A stretch of DNA of 64,000 nucleotides from Albimonas donghaensis (GTDB lineage: Bacteria; Pseudomonadota; Alphaproteobacteria; Rhodobacterales; Rhodobacteraceae): contig NZ_FNMZ01000002.1 of the NCBI RefSeq assembly GCF_900106695.1, positions 434,001-498,000 of the forward strand. Direction: 5' to 3'. The notes under the pieces were generated by a model, which was not told where the DNA came from, ran no database searches, and worked only from the letters and a program-made list of their open reading frames with translations. Numbering within the stretch: the first letter of the stretch is position 1; every line of letters begins with the position of its first letter. Made by a program: the position numbers and the translations under genes. This document shows positions 24,575 to 34,394 of the stretch, piece after piece.

Positions 24575-25801
24575 ATGACCCTGCCCGCCGCTCTCGCCCA
24601 CCCCGCCTTCCGCGCCTATCTCGCCGGCAACTTCGCCGGGCTGAACGGCATGTGGATCCTGCGCATCGCCATGGGCTGGCTGGCCTGGGACCTGACCGGC
24701 TCGGCCGCGATCACCGGGCTGGTGGCCTTCCTGAACTTCGCGCCGACGCTGGTGTCCGGCCCGGTCTTCGGCGTGCTGGCCGACCGCATCGACCCGCGTC
24801 ACGGGCTGGTCGCCACCCAGTCGCTGCAATTCCTGCTGGCCGGCGCCCTGTTCGCGCTGGCCGCCCAGGACGCGATCACCGCGCCGGTCCTGCTGGTGAT
24901 GTCGCTGGGCATCGGGCTCGCGGCCTCGGCCTATCACCCGCTGCGCATGACCCTCGCCCCCCGGCTCGTCCCGCGCGAGGCGCTGTCCCAGGCGGTGGCG
25001 ATGACCGCGCTGAACTTCAACTGCACGCGGATGCTGGGCCCGGCGCTGGGCGGCTGGCTGCTGGCGCATCAGGGCTCGGACGTGACCATCGCGCTGGCCG
25101 GCATGCTGTTCCTGCCGCAGATCTATTCCTTCGCCACCATGCCGGCCATGCCTCCGACGCCCCGCGCGCCCGAGGCCGACGGCGCCCCGGCCCGCGGCTG
25201 GATCGCCGGCATCTTCAACGAGATGGCCGAGGGCGCCCGCTATGTCGCCGCCCGCCCCCTGATCCGCGACGCGATCCTGCTGACCGCGGTGGTCTCGCTC
25301 CCCGCCCGCGGGGCGCTGGAGCTGCTGCCCGTGGCCGCCGACGGGCTCTACGGCCAGGGCGCGGGCGGCTTCGGGGCGCTGACGGCGACGGCCGGGGGCG
25401 GCGCGGTGGTGGCCGCGATCTGGCTGGCGCGCGGCTCGCCCAGCGCCGCGCGGATGCGGCGGCGGGCGATGGTCTGCGCGGCGATCTCGCTGGCCTGCGT
25501 GGCCCTGCTGGGGCTGATCGAGAGCTGGCCGGCCGCCATCGCGCTGGTCGCGGGGCTCGGTTTTCTGGGCACGGCGGTGGGCGTGTCGAACCAGACCATC
25601 GCCCAGACCCAGACCTCGGACGGGCGCCGCGGACGGGTCATGTCGCTGTGGCTGCTGGTGGCGATCGGCGGCACCTCGCTGGGGGCCATCGGCATCGGCG
25701 TGCTGTCGGACCTGATCGGCATCCGCTCGGCCCTGCTGGCGGTCACCGCCGTGTCGGCCATCGGGCTGGCCGCGATCTGGCGGATGTCGGACAAGGGCTG
25801 A
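24575..25801 (+). CDS. MFS transporter, MFS_3/enterobactin-exporter-like
   Basis: This 408-residue membrane protein has about twelve hydrophobic helices. AFRAYLAGNFAGLNGMWI opens the first helix. FGVLADRIDPRHGLVA is the motif A loop between helices 2 and 3. ASAYHPLRMTLAPRLVPREAL with NFNCTRMLGPALGGWLL is the MFS_3 block. A late GRRGRVMSLWLL segment marks the second half. It is most likely an exporter. There is no clear ribosome site before the ATG, but the conserved sequence begins within the first ten residues. Confidence 0.87.
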   Translation: MTLPAALAHPAFRAYLAGNFAGLNGMWILRIAMGWLAWDLTGSAAITGLVAFLNFAPTLVSGPVFGVLADRIDPRHGLVATQSLQFLLAGALFALAAQDAITAPVLLVMSLGIGLAASAYHPLRMTLAPRLVPREALSQAVAMTALNFNCTRMLGPALGGWLLAHQGSDVTIALAGMLFLPQIYSFATMPAMPPTPRAPEADGAPARGWIAGIFNEMAEGARYVAARPLIRDAILLTAVVSLPARGALELLPVAADGLYGQGAGGFGALTATAGGGAVVAAIWLARGSPSAARMRRRAMVCAAISLACVALLGLIESWPAAIALVAGLGFLGTAVGVSNQTIAQTQTSDGRRGRVMSLWLLVAIGGTSLGAIGIGVLSDLIGIRSALLAVTAVSAIGLAAIWRMSDKG

Positions 25802-25811
25802 AACCGCGGAT

Positions 25812-25835
25812 GGCGGGTTCGCACCCGCCCTACGG
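25812..25835 (+). repeat. REP-like palindrome, copy 1
   Basis: GGCGGGT-TCGC-ACCCGCC followed by CTACGG, 10 bases after the MFS stop. It shares the stem and the C-CCTAC tail with copies at 32900 and 40208. Confidence 0.7.
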
Positions 25836-26009
25836 ACCCGCCCGACCCTCGCGACCCGCGCCTGCGGTTCAGCGCGCCGCGGGCGCCCCGGCCTCGATCG
25901 GCGCGACACCCGACGCGGCGCCCCCCCGAAGCCCCCCCCCGACGCGGCGCCTCGCCCCGCCCCCGCCGCCTTGCGCCGCGCCCCGCCTCCGGGGCAAGGT
26001 TCGCGCATC

Positions 26010-26714
26010 ATGACCGCCCAGCTCCCCTACGCCGACATCCGCGAGATCTTCACCCGCTTCCGCGAGGAACAGGCGGAGCCGAAAGGCGAGCTCGACCACG
26101 TCAACGCCTTCACCCTTCTGGTCGCCGTGGCGCTGTCCGCCCAGGCCACCGACAAGGGGGTCAACCGCGCCACCCGCGCCCTGTTCGAAATCGCCGACAC
26201 GCCCGAAAAGATGCTCGCGCTCGGCGAAGAGGGCGTGACCGAGCACATCAAGACCATCGGCCTGTTCCGCAACAAGGCCCGAAACGTCATCAAGCTGTCC
26301 CGCCAGCTGATCGAGGAATTCGACGGCGAGGTGCCATCCTCTCGCGCCGCGCTGGAATCCCTGCCCGGCGTCGGACGCAAGACCGCCAATGTCGTGCTCA
26401 ACATGTGGTTCCGGCACCCCGCCCAGGCGGTGGACACGCATATCTTCCGGGTCGGCAACCGCACCGGGCTCGCCCCCGGCAAGGACGTGGTCGCGGTGGA
26501 ACGCGCCATCGAGGATCATGTCCCCGCCGAATTCCAGCAGCACGCCCATCACTGGCTGATCCTGCATGGGCGTTACGTGTGCCTCGCCCGCAAGCCGGGC
26601 TGCCCGGACTGCCTGATCTCCGATCTCTGCGGCTTCGAGGAGAAGACCCTCCCCGAAGCCCCGAAACCCAAACGGGCGCGCAAGGCGCTCCAACCCCCGA
26701 AGGAGCCCGCATGA
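26010..26714 (+). CDS. nth: Endonuclease III (DNA glycosylase/AP lyase)
   Basis: This 234-residue base-excision-repair enzyme removes oxidised pyrimidines. The helix-hairpin-helix LPGVGRKTANVV carries catalytic Lys124, and the catalytic Asp142 is in VDTHIFRVGNR. The 4Fe-4S cluster is bound by Cys191, 198, 201 and 207 (C-x6-C-x2-C-x5-C). A Lys/Pro-rich tail of about 20 residues follows. The gene overlaps the next start by ATGA. Confidence 0.96.
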   Translation: MTAQLPYADIREIFTRFREEQAEPKGELDHVNAFTLLVAVALSAQATDKGVNRATRALFEIADTPEKMLALGEEGVTEHIKTIGLFRNKARNVIKLSRQLIEEFDGEVPSSRAALESLPGVGRKTANVVLNMWFRHPAQAVDTHIFRVGNRTGLAPGKDVVAVERAIEDHVPAEFQQHAHHWLILHGRYVCLARKPGCPDCLISDLCGFEEKTLPEAPKPKRARKALQPPKEPA

Positions 26715-27712
26715 GCGAGAAACGCTTCGACGTCGTCGGCATAGGCAACGCCATCGTGGACGTGCTGGCGCGCGTCAACGAAGAATTCCTGGCCGAGAAC
26801 AAGGTCGAGAAGGGCATCATGACCCTGATCGACGCGGAGCGCGCCATCTCGCTCTACGGCGCCATGGGACCGGCGCAGGAGATCTCGGGCGGATCGGTGG
26901 CCAACACCATCGCGGGCCTGGGGATGCTGGGCGCGAAGTCGGCCTTCGTGGGCAAGGTCAAGGACGACCAGCTGGGCGCCATCTTCGCCCATGACATCCG
27001 CTCGCTCGGCGTCGCCTTCGACACGCCGATGACCGGCCGCGACCGGCTGGACGAGGAGACCGGGCGCTGCATCGTGCTGGTCTCGCCGGATGGCGAGCGG
27101 TCGATGAACACCTATCTCGGCGTCTCGGCGGACCTCGCGGTGTCGGATATCGACGAAGCCCTGATGGCCGACACCAAGTGGCTCTACCTCGAAGGCTACC
27201 GCTTCGACGGGTTCGAAAGCCAGGAGGCCTTCCGCAAGGCCATCGCCGCCTGCCGGGGGGCGGGGGGCAAGGTCTCGATCACCCTGTCGGACCCGTTCTG
27301 CATCGAGCGTCACCGCGACCTGTTCCGCACCATGGTGCGCGACGAGGTGGACCTGCTGTTCGCCAACGAGCACGAGCTGGTCAGCCTCTACCAGACCGAG
27401 ACGCTGGAGGACGCCATGGACCTCGCCCGCAAGGAGGTCGAGCTGGTGGCCTGCACCGTCGGCCCCGCCGGCGCCTATGTGCTGCAGGGCGAGCGCACGG
27501 TCCACGCCCCGGCCGCCCCGATGAAGCGGGTGGACGCGACCGGCGCCGGCGACATGTTCGCGGCGGGGTTCCTTTACGGCCTGACCCGCGGGCGCAACCT
27601 GCTGACCTGCGGGACCATGGGCTGCGTGGCGGCGGGCGAGATCATCTCCCATATCGGCGCCCGTCCGGAGGAGAACCTGAAGGAGCTGTTCGACCGTTTC
27701 GGCCTGAACTGA
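26711..27712 (+). CDS. Adenosine kinase (PfkB family)
   Basis: This 333-residue carbohydrate/nucleoside kinase has the first PfkB signature (GGSVANTIAGLGMLG near residue 58) and the second one (VDATGAGDMFAAGF) with catalytic Asp281. The N-terminus DVVGIGNAIVDVL and the sequence SDPFCIERHRD match the adenosine kinase branch found throughout Alphaproteobacteria. It would phosphorylate adenosine to AMP. Translationally coupled to nth (ATGA). The purine genes at 40925-43041 could supply or compete for its substrate. Confidence 0.93.
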   Translation: MSEKRFDVVGIGNAIVDVLARVNEEFLAENKVEKGIMTLIDAERAISLYGAMGPAQEISGGSVANTIAGLGMLGAKSAFVGKVKDDQLGAIFAHDIRSLGVAFDTPMTGRDRLDEETGRCIVLVSPDGERSMNTYLGVSADLAVSDIDEALMADTKWLYLEGYRFDGFESQEAFRKAIAACRGAGGKVSITLSDPFCIERHRDLFRTMVRDEVDLLFANEHELVSLYQTETLEDAMDLARKEVELVACTVGPAGAYVLQGERTVHAPAAPMKRVDATGAGDMFAAGFLYGLTRGRNLLTCGTMGCVAAGEIISHIGARPEENLKELFDRFGLN

Positions 27713-27746
27713 CCCGCAACGCCGGGGCGAGAACCGGGAAAACATG

Positions 27747-27786
27747 GGGGGGGGCCGGGCGCGCGACGCCCGGCCCCCTTTCCCTT
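27747..27786 (+). terminator. Intrinsic terminator after adenosine kinase
   Basis: GGGGGCCGGGC and GCCCGGCCCCC form an 11-bp stem with a 7-base loop, followed by TTTCCCTT. Confidence 0.85.
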
Positions 27787-28039
27787 GCAGCGCGGCCCCG
27801 GAGATCGCGGGCCGCTCGCATTCTTGGCCGCCGCCGCCACCGGAGCCGCCGCGTTCGCCCGCCCCGCGATCCGCGCAAGCCGGCGCGCCCGCCCTGCCCC
27901 AACCTCTCGGACCCGCCGAACCGCGCCCGGATCGCGCCCGGATCGTGCTTCACCCAAATCCCCGGCTTGCGGGGCGGGCGTGCGCAAACTACGTTCCGCA
28001 CTCGTGAATGCTCGCCAATACCCGCGGGAGGGTGGCCAA
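27787..28039. other. Leader region of the coaBC operon
   Basis: About 250 bases after the terminator, with no gene. TTGCGG-N17-TACGTT at 27967-27995 is the best promoter-like pair, about 45 bases before the start, and is a weak match. Confidence 0.35.
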
Positions 28040-29281
28040 ATGCTCGAGGGCAAGCGGATACTGCTGGTGATCGGCGGCGGCATCGCCGCCTACAAGGCGC
28101 TGGACCTGATCCGACGGCTGCGCGCGCGCGGGGCCTCGGTGGTTCCGGCGATGACCCAGGCGGCGGAGCAGTTCGTGACCCCGCTTTCGGTGTCCTCGCT
28201 GGCGGGGGTGGAAGCGCATCGCGCGCTGTTCGACCTGACGCGCGAGGCGGAGATGGGCCATATCCAGCTGTCCCGCGCCGCCGACCTGGTGGTCGTGGTC
28301 CCCGCCACCGCCGATCTGATGGCCAAGATGGCGGGGGGGCACGCCGACGACCTGCCCTCGACCCTGCTGATGGCCACCGACAAGCGGGTGCTGATCGCGC
28401 CCGCCATGAACGTGCGGATGTGGGAGCACCCGGCCACCCAGCGCAACCTCCGGACCCTGATCGCCGACGGCGTGCTGGTCTGCGGGCCGGATGACGGCGA
28501 CATGGCCTGCGGCGAGTTCGGGCCGGGCCGGATGGCCGAGCCCGAAACCATCGTCGCCGCCATCGACGCCGCCCTGAGCGCGGGCCCCCTGACCGGCAGG
28601 CGGGTGCTGGTCACCTCCGGCCCGACGCATGAGCCCATCGACCCGGTGCGCTACATCGCCAACCGCTCCTCCGGCGCGCAGGGCACGGCGCTGGCCGAGG
28701 CGCTGCGCGACCTGGGCGCCGAGGTGGTCTTCGTCACCGGCCCCGCCGACGCGCCCCGCCCCACCGGCGCGCGGGTGATCGAGGTGCAGTCCGCGCGCGA
28801 CATGCTGGAGGCGGTGGACGCCGCGCTCGCCCCCGACGCCCCCGCGATCGACGCCGCCGTCTTCGCCGCCGCGGTGGCGGACTGGCGGGTCGCCTCGGCC
28901 TCGAACTCGAAGATCAAGAAACGTCCCGACGGGACCACGCCCGCCCTGGAATTCGCCGAGAACCCCGACATCCTGCGCACCGTCGCGCGCCGGGCGGAGG
29001 GGCGGCCGGGCCTCGTGGTGGGCTTCGCCGCGGAGACCGACGACGTGATCGCCCACGCCACCGCCAAGCGCCTGCGCAAGGGCTGCGACTGGATCGTGGC
29101 CAATGACGTCTCCCCCGCCACCGGCATCATGGGCGGGACCGAGAACGCGGTGACCCTGATCTCCGACGCGGGGGCCGAGGAATGGCCCCGCCTGACCAAG
29201 ACCGAGACCGCCCGAAGGCTCGCGGCCCGCATCGCCGCGCATCTGACCGGGCCGGATCACGAAGATCGGGGGGCGGCATGA
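28040..29281 (+). CDS. coaBC: Bifunctional phosphopantothenoylcysteine decarboxylase / phosphopantothenate--cysteine ligase
   Basis: This 413-residue enzyme of coenzyme A synthesis has an N-terminal CoaC flavoprotein half (about 1-185): [18 protein letters not shown], catalytic His74 in [23 protein letters not shown] and the [13 protein letters not shown] clamp. The C-terminal CoaB half shows [23 protein letters not shown], the AAVADWRV segment and the KIKK motif. GGGAGGGTGG precedes the ATG. The next gene overlaps its stop (ATGA). CoaB uses cysteine, matching the cysteine synthase at the end of this operon. Confidence 0.96.
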   Translation: MLEGKRILLVIGGGIAAYKALDLIRRLRARGASVVPAMTQAAEQFVTPLSVSSLAGVEAHRALFDLTREAEMGHIQLSRAADLVVVVPATADLMAKMAGGHADDLPSTLLMATDKRVLIAPAMNVRMWEHPATQRNLRTLIADGVLVCGPDDGDMACGEFGPGRMAEPETIVAAIDAALSAGPLTGRRVLVTSGPTHEPIDPVRYIANRSSGAQGTALAEALRDLGAEVVFVTGPADAPRPTGARVIEVQSARDMLEAVDAALAPDAPAIDAAVFAAAVADWRVASASNSKIKKRPDGTTPALEFAENPDILRTVARRAEGRPGLVVGFAAETDDVIAHATAKRLRKGCDWIVANDVSPATGIMGGTENAVTLISDAGAEEWPRLTKTETARRLAARIAAHLTGPDHEDRGAA

Positions 29282-29754
29282 CCGACCTTCCCGTGCGGAT
29301 CCTCCGCCTGCCCCATCACGACCCCGACCTGCCCCTGCCGGGCTACGAGACCGCGGGGGCCGCGGGCATGGACCTGCGCGCCTGCTTCCCCGGCCGCGAC
29401 GGGCGCGAGATGGCGCCGGGCGCGCGGCTGCTGGTCCCCACCGGCCTCGCCATCGCCCTGCCCGAAGGGTTCGAGGCGCAGGTCCGCCCCCGCTCCGGCC
29501 TCGCGCTCAGGAAGGGGATCACCGTGGCCAATGCGCCGGGCACCGTGGACAGCGACTATCGCGGCGAGGTCGGGGTGATCCTGATCAATCTCGGCGGCGA
29601 GCCGGTCCATGTCGAACATGGCGACCGCATCGCCCAGATGGTCGTCGCCCCCGTCACCCGCGCGGTCTGGACGGAGGCGGAGCGCCTCGACGACACCGAC
29701 CGCGGGGCCGGAGGCTTCGGCTCCACCGGGGTCGGCGCGGGAAGGGGCGTCTGA
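29278..29754 (+). CDS. dut: dUTP diphosphatase
   Basis: This 158-residue trimeric dUTPase lowers dUTP and supplies dUMP. All five motifs are visible: [38 protein letters not shown] and the C-terminal [13 protein letters not shown] overlap with coaBC, a common dfp-dut arrangement, and TGATG overlap with the next gene. Confidence 0.97.
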   Translation: MTDLPVRILRLPHHDPDLPLPGYETAGAAGMDLRACFPGRDGREMAPGARLLVPTGLAIALPEGFEAQVRPRSGLALRKGITVANAPGTVDSDYRGEVGVILINLGGEPVHVEHGDRIAQMVVAPVTRAVWTEAERLDDTDRGAGGFGSTGVGAGRGV

Positions 29755-30203
29755 TGCTCAAGCTCACCCGCAAGACGCTGCTGGCCATCGAGGCGGTGGC
29801 CGACATCGCCTACAACGCCCGCCCCGACCCGGTGCAGGCCCGCGACGTGACCGAGCGCCAGGGCATCCCCCAGCGTTACCTCGAACAGGTCATGCAGGCG
29901 CTGGTGCGCGCCGGCGTGCTGAAGGGCGTGCGCGGCCCCCGCGGGGGCTATACGCTGGCCCGCGAGCGTCGGCGCATCACCGTCGGCGACGTGGTGCGCG
30001 TGGTCTCGACCCTCGACCAGGAGGACGGCGACGAAGGCGTGACCTCGGCGCTGGGGCTGGGCGTGGTCGCTCCCATATGGGAAGAGATGCAGCGGGAACT
30101 GCTCGACCGGCTCGACCGAGTCACCATGGAGGACCTGTGCCGCGAGGCGCAGCGCAAGCGGGTGCCGCGCGCCGACGAGGCGCGCCCCGATTTCACAATC
30201 TGA
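29754..30203 (+). CDS. Rrf2 family transcriptional regulator
   Basis: This 149-residue protein has an N-terminal winged helix (LTRKTLLAIEAVADIAYN, then IPQRYLEQVMQALVRAGVLKGVRGPRGGYTLA), diagnostic of the Rrf2 family. Only one cysteine is present (DLCREA, near residue 129). It therefore lacks the three-Cys Fe-S ligand set of IscR/NsrR and resembles CymR, which senses sulphur status by binding cysteine synthase. The next gene is cysteine synthase, 63 bases away, which supports a CymR-CysK-like pair. It overlaps the dut stop by one base. Confidence 0.92.
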   Translation: MLKLTRKTLLAIEAVADIAYNARPDPVQARDVTERQGIPQRYLEQVMQALVRAGVLKGVRGPRGGYTLARERRRITVGDVVRVVSTLDQEDGDEGVTSALGLGVVAPIWEEMQRELLDRLDRVTMEDLCREAQRKRVPRADEARPDFTI

Positions 30204-30266
30204 TCCGCCGCGGAGCGGGGCGACCCGATCCCGCCCCGACGCGCGGACGCAGGGAGGACCCCGACG

Positions 30267-31268
30267 ATGAACGCCCCCGGACCCCACGCTCACGACGCCC
30301 AGATCACCGCGCAGGGCCGCTACACGCCGCCACGCGGGCGCATCTATGACGACATCACCCAGACCATCGGCGCGACGCCGCTGGTGCGCCTCGGCCGCAT
30401 CGCGGTGGAGCTGGACCTGAAGGCCGAAATCCTCGGCAAGCTGGAATTCTTCAACCCGCTGAGCTCGGTCAAGGACCGCATCGGCGTCGCGATGATCGAA
30501 AGCCTGGAGCGTCAGGGCCGGCTCGGCCCCGATACCACGGTGATCGAGCCCACGTCCGGCAACACCGGCATCGCGCTGGCCTTCGCCTGCGCCGCCCGCG
30601 GCCGCAAGCTGATCCTGTGCATGCCCGAGAGCATGTCGGTCGAACGCCGCAAAATGCTCGCCCTGCTCGGCGCCCAGCTGGAGCTGACCGACCCCGCCAG
30701 GGGCATGCGCGGCGCGCTGGAACGGGCCGAGGAGCTGGCGGCGGAGATCAAGGACTCGGTGATCCCCCAGCAGTTCGAGAACACCGCCAACCCCGCGATT
30801 CACGAGGCCACCACGGCCGAGGAGATCTGGGCCGATACCGGCGGCGAGATCGACGTCTTCATCTCGGGCGTCGGCACCGGCGGCACGCTGACCGGCGTCG
30901 GCCGGGTGCTCAAGGCCCGCGCGCCGCATGTGCGCATCGTGGCGGTGGAGCCCGAGGACAGCCCGGTCCTGTCGGGCGGAGAGCCGGGGCCGCACAAGAT
31001 CCAGGGCATCGGGGCGGGCTTCGTGCCCGGCAATCTCGACCGGGCCCTGATCGACGAGGTGCTGACCATCGGCAACGAGACCGCCTTCGAGATGGCGCGC
31101 CGGGTCGCGGCCACGGAGGGCATTCCGGGCGGCATCTCGTCCGGCGCCGCCATCGCCGCGGCCATCGAGATCGCCGAGCGCCCGGAGATGGCCGGCAAGC
31201 GCATCGTCGCCATCCTGCCCAGCTTCGCGGAGCGTTACCTGTCCACGGCGCTGTTCGACGGGCTTTGA
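30267..31268 (+). CDS. cysK: Cysteine synthase A (O-acetylserine sulfhydrylase)
   Basis: This 333-residue PLP enzyme forms cysteine from O-acetylserine and sulphide. Schiff-base Lys69 is in [11 protein letters not shown]. The Asn loop is [11 protein letters not shown], the PLP phosphate loop is [13 protein letters not shown], and the C-terminal PLP contact is GGISSGAA. An extra 20-25 residues precede the usual start ([14 protein letters not shown]). GGGAGGA lies before the ATG. Last gene of coaBC-dut-rrf2-cysK. Confidence 0.95.
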   Translation: MNAPGPHAHDAQITAQGRYTPPRGRIYDDITQTIGATPLVRLGRIAVELDLKAEILGKLEFFNPLSSVKDRIGVAMIESLERQGRLGPDTTVIEPTSGNTGIALAFACAARGRKLILCMPESMSVERRKMLALLGAQLELTDPARGMRGALERAEELAAEIKDSVIPQQFENTANPAIHEATTAEEIWADTGGEIDVFISGVGTGGTLTGVGRVLKARAPHVRIVAVEPEDSPVLSGGEPGPHKIQGIGAGFVPGNLDRALIDEVLTIGNETAFEMARRVAATEGIPGGISSGAAIAAAIEIAERPEMAGKRIVAILPSFAERYLSTALFDGL

Positions 31269-31275
31269 CCCCGGT

Positions 31276-31298
31276 CCCGTCAACCGGGTTCTGACGGG
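31276..31298 (+). terminator. Possible terminator after cysK
   Basis: CCCGTCA and TGACGGG form a 7-bp stem around a 9-base loop, 8 bases after the stop, without a U-tract. Confidence 0.35.
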
Positions 31299-31552
31299 GC
31301 GCTCCGCCGCCCGCCCGCGCCCCTCTCCGCCCGCGACGCCCTCACGGCGCGCCGCGGGCGCTCCGGCGCAGGCGGCGCGCCGGATGACGCGGCACTCCCG
31401 CCTCCGGCCCCGGAGGAAAACGGCGGAACCCGGAGACACCCGGCGAAACCCGGCCCGCCGCGGCGCGGCGCGAGCCTTGCGCGCCCGACCGAAAAGCTTT
31501 TCCTTTCTCGCGTCCCCGTCCCCCGCCGCGCCCCAGGCGCGAGGAGCCCTGC

Positions 31553-32884
31553 ATGTCCGATTCCGCGTCCCTCTCCCCCGCCGCCGCCTTCGCGGGCGAC
31601 GACGACGCGGCGCCCATCGCCCCCCGCACCATCGAGGAAACCGGCATGTCCCGGGAATTCCTCATCGAACTGGCGCTGAAGGTCATGTATCGCCGCGGGG
31701 TGGAGACGGTCTCGGCGATCTCCGAAATCACCCGGATCTCGCCCGGCATCCTGTCCGACATCTTCGGCATCCTGCGCGACGACCGCCTGATCGCCACGCT
31801 CGGCAGCCTGCGCGCCGACGTCCGCGCCGAAATGCGCTTCGAGCTGACCGAGATCGGCCGCCTGCGCGCCATGGAGGCGGTGGGCCGCGTCGACTACGCC
31901 GGCCCCTGCCCCGTCACCCTTGAGCAGTTCCGCGCCCAGGTCGCCGCCCAGTCGGTGAAGGATCACCGCATCTCCCGCGCCGACATGGAGGCCGCCTTCG
32001 CCAAGCTGATCACGCCCGAAGGCGTGCTCGACCGGCTGGGCCCGGCGGTGAATTCAGGCCGCTCGATCCTGCTCTACGGCCCGCCGGGCAACGGCAAGTC
32101 GAGCTACGCCCACGCGCTCGCCAAGGCCATGGAGGGCGGCATTCACGTCCCCTACGCGATCATGGTGGACGGCGAGATCATCCAGCTTTTCGACCCGGCG
32201 CTGCACCGCATGATCCCCGAGGACGATCCCTGGACCCCCAGGGACCTGCTCGAGGAAGGCGCCCCCGACCTGCGCTTCGCCCATTGCGTGCGCCCGGCGG
32301 TGGTGACGGGGGCGGAGCTGACCACCGACATGCTCGACCTGCGCTTCAACCCGACCTCGCGCACCTACCAGGCGCCGGTGCACATGAAGGCCGCCAACGG
32401 CGTGCTCATCATCGACGACCTCGGCCGCCAGCGGCAGACCCCGCAGACGCTCATCAACCGGCTCATCGTGCCGATGGAGGAGGCGGTGGACTATCTCTCC
32501 CTGCAATCGGGGATGAGCTTCCAGGTGCCTTTCGACACGCTGATGATCCTGTCGACCAACATCCCGCCCAACGACCTGCTGGACGGCGCCGGCCTGCGCC
32601 GGATCTACTACAAGATCATGATCGCCCGGCCGAGCCAGGAGGATTTCGTGAAGATCTTCCTGCGGGTCTGCGAGGCCCGCAGCGTCGCCGCGCCGCCCGA
32701 GGCGGTGCGCTACATTCTCGACGTGCTCTACCCGCAATCGGGGCTGGATTTCGCCGCCTATCACGCGGTTTACGTGGTGGACCAGTGCATCGCGTCCTGC
32801 GATTTCCACGGCCTGCCCCGGCAGCTGCGCCCGGATTTCATGGGCGACGCCTGGGGCAACCTCTCGATCATCGCCGACGCCTGA
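31553..32884 (+). CDS. AAA-type ATPase with N-terminal winged-helix-like region
   Basis: This 443-residue ATPase has Walker A GPPGNGKS at residues 177-184 and Walker B VLIIDD at 284-289, followed by GRQRQTP. A sensor-like STNIPPNDLLDGAGLRR lies near residue 335. The first 115 residues are helical (MSREFLIELALKVMYRRG, then SAISEITRISPGILSDIF...LGSLRADVRAEMRFELTEIGR) and look like a winged-helix module. I recall similar proteins annotated as predicted chaperone-like ATPases associated with Flp pilus assembly, which may matter given the Tad genes 14 kb away. Substrate unknown. GAGGAG precedes the ATG. It stands alone. Confidence 0.8.
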   Translation: MSDSASLSPAAAFAGDDDAAPIAPRTIEETGMSREFLIELALKVMYRRGVETVSAISEITRISPGILSDIFGILRDDRLIATLGSLRADVRAEMRFELTEIGRLRAMEAVGRVDYAGPCPVTLEQFRAQVAAQSVKDHRISRADMEAAFAKLITPEGVLDRLGPAVNSGRSILLYGPPGNGKSSYAHALAKAMEGGIHVPYAIMVDGEIIQLFDPALHRMIPEDDPWTPRDLLEEGAPDLRFAHCVRPAVVTGAELTTDMLDLRFNPTSRTYQAPVHMKAANGVLIIDDLGRQRQTPQTLINRLIVPMEEAVDYLSLQSGMSFQVPFDTLMILSTNIPPNDLLDGAGLRRIYYKIMIARPSQEDFVKIFLRVCEARSVAAPPEAVRYILDVLYPQSGLDFAAYHAVYVVDQCIASCDFHGLPRQLRPDFMGDAWGNLSIIADA

Positions 32885-32899
32885 GCCGGGCGGGGGGCT

Positions 32900-32921
32900 G
32901 TAGGGCGGGTTCAAACCCGCC
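32900..32921 (-). repeat. REP-like palindrome, copy 2
   Basis: Reads GGCGGGT-TTGA-ACCCGCC then CTACA on the minus strand, 15 bases after the ATPase stop and 19 before the amidase stop. Same family as copies 1 and 3, in the opposite orientation. Confidence 0.7.
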
Positions 32922-32940
32922 GCCCTCCGCCCGCGCGCCG

Positions 32941-34278
32941 TCAGCCCGCCAGCGCGTCCTCCGCGGCCTTGCCCAGCCGGCACAGCGCGCCTTCCGCGAA
33001 GGGCCGCGCCATCAGCATCAGCCCGCAGCCCGGCGCCTCCAGCGGCAGGGTCAGCGCGCTCACCCCCAGCAGGTTGCCGATGCGGGTGTTGCGCAGGGCC
33101 ATCAGGTTGATCCGCTCGTAATAGGCGTCGTCCGACAGAAGCCGCGAGACCGAGGGCGGCAGGATCGGCGCGGTCGGCGCCGCCACCGCGTCATAGGCCG
33201 AGACGCGGGCCAGGTAGCTCTCCCGCAGGGTCCGCAGCGCGGTCCAGGCCCGCAGGTAATCCGCCGCCGAAAAGGCCGCGCCCCCCATGGTCCGGTTGCG
33301 GATCTGGTGGAACATGCGGTCGCCCCGGGCCTCGATCACCTTGCCCCAGGTCGCCCAGGCCTCGCCCGCCACCAGCGTGCCGGACAGGGGCAGCACCGCG
33401 GCGAATTCGGGGATGGTCTCGCGGGTGATCTCGGCGCCCGCGGCCTCCAGCTTCGCGAGCCCGGCTTCGAAGGCCGCCACCGGCGCGTCCTCGGCGTTGT
33501 CATGCATGGTCGCCTCGTCGACCAGGATGCGCTTGCCCTGGAGGCTCGCCCCCGCCAGGTCCGGCGCCGCCGTCCCGGCCATGATCGCGGTGATCTCGGC
33601 GGCGTCCTCGACCGACCGGCACAGCGGCCCCACCGTGTCGAAGGCGGCCGAAAGCGGCACCGACCCCTCCACCGGGATCAGCCCCAGCGTGGTCTTCAGC
33701 CCGGTCAGGTTCTGCCAGGCCGAGGGAATGCGGACCGAGCCCCCGGTATCCGACCCGATCCCCGCCGCCGCCAGCCCGAAGGCCACCGAGGAGGCCGCGC
33801 CCGAGGACGAGCCCCCCGGCGCCCAGTCCCCGTCATTCGGGTTGGGCGAGGTCGCCGTCACCGGGTTCACGCCCAGCCCGGAAAAGGCCAGTTCCGACAT
33901 ATGCGTCTTGCCAAGGCACACCATGCCCGCCGCCGTGGCGCGGGCGAGCACCGGGCAATCCGCCTCGGCGAAGGGGCGGTCATCCAGCATGGCCGAGCCC
34001 GCCTGCGCCCGGGTCCCCGCGACCTCGTATAGGTCCTTCCAGGAGATCGGGACGCCGTCCAGCAGGTGGCGGCGCGTGCCGAGCCGGGCGCGCGCGGCGG
34101 CGGCCTCGGCCTCGGCGCGGGCGCGCTCGGGGGTCAGGTCCACATAGATGCGGCCGGCCTCCGGATGCGCCTCGGCGGCGGCGAGGAAGGTCTCGGTCAG
34201 GGCGACGGGGTCGATCTCCTTCGCGCCGATGGCGCGGCCCAGATCCGCCGCTCTCATGCTCCGCCAGCTGTCGCTCAT
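32941..34278 (-). CDS. Amidase signature family hydrolase
   Basis: This 445-residue enzyme has the Ser-cisSer-Lys triad: Lys81 in VPISWKDLYEV, the Gly/Ser-rich GGSSSGAAS (155-163), and nucleophile Ser181 in GSDTGGSVRIPS. This is the fold of aspartyl/glutamyl-tRNA amidotransferase GatA and many amide hydrolases. There are no gatB/gatC neighbours and the sequence departs from GatA, so a catabolic amidase is more likely. Substrate unknown. ATG 34278 has GAGGGGAG upstream. Divergent from the UbiH-family gene. Confidence 0.88.
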   Translation of the reverse strand: MSDSWRSMRAADLGRAIGAKEIDPVALTETFLAAAEAHPEAGRIYVDLTPERARAEAEAAAARARLGTRRHLLDGVPISWKDLYEVAGTRAQAGSAMLDDRPFAEADCPVLARATAAGMVCLGKTHMSELAFSGLGVNPVTATSPNPNDGDWAPGGSSSGAASSVAFGLAAAGIGSDTGGSVRIPSAWQNLTGLKTTLGLIPVEGSVPLSAAFDTVGPLCRSVEDAAEITAIMAGTAAPDLAGASLQGKRILVDEATMHDNAEDAPVAAFEAGLAKLEAAGAEITRETIPEFAAVLPLSGTLVAGEAWATWGKVIEARGDRMFHQIRNRTMGGAAFSAADYLRAWTALRTLRESYLARVSAYDAVAAPTAPILPPSVSRLLSDDAYYERINLMALRNTRIGNLLGVSALTLPLEAPGCGLMLMARPFAEGALCRLGKAAEDALAG

Positions 34279-34394
34279 CCGCCCGCTCCCCTCGTCCATG
34301 CGCGATGTCCGCCCGGTTCGGCGGCGCGTTCCGCCGCACGGTAACGGCGCGGATGGGAATGGACAATCGCGGGCGCGCGCGCCACTTCTTCGGC

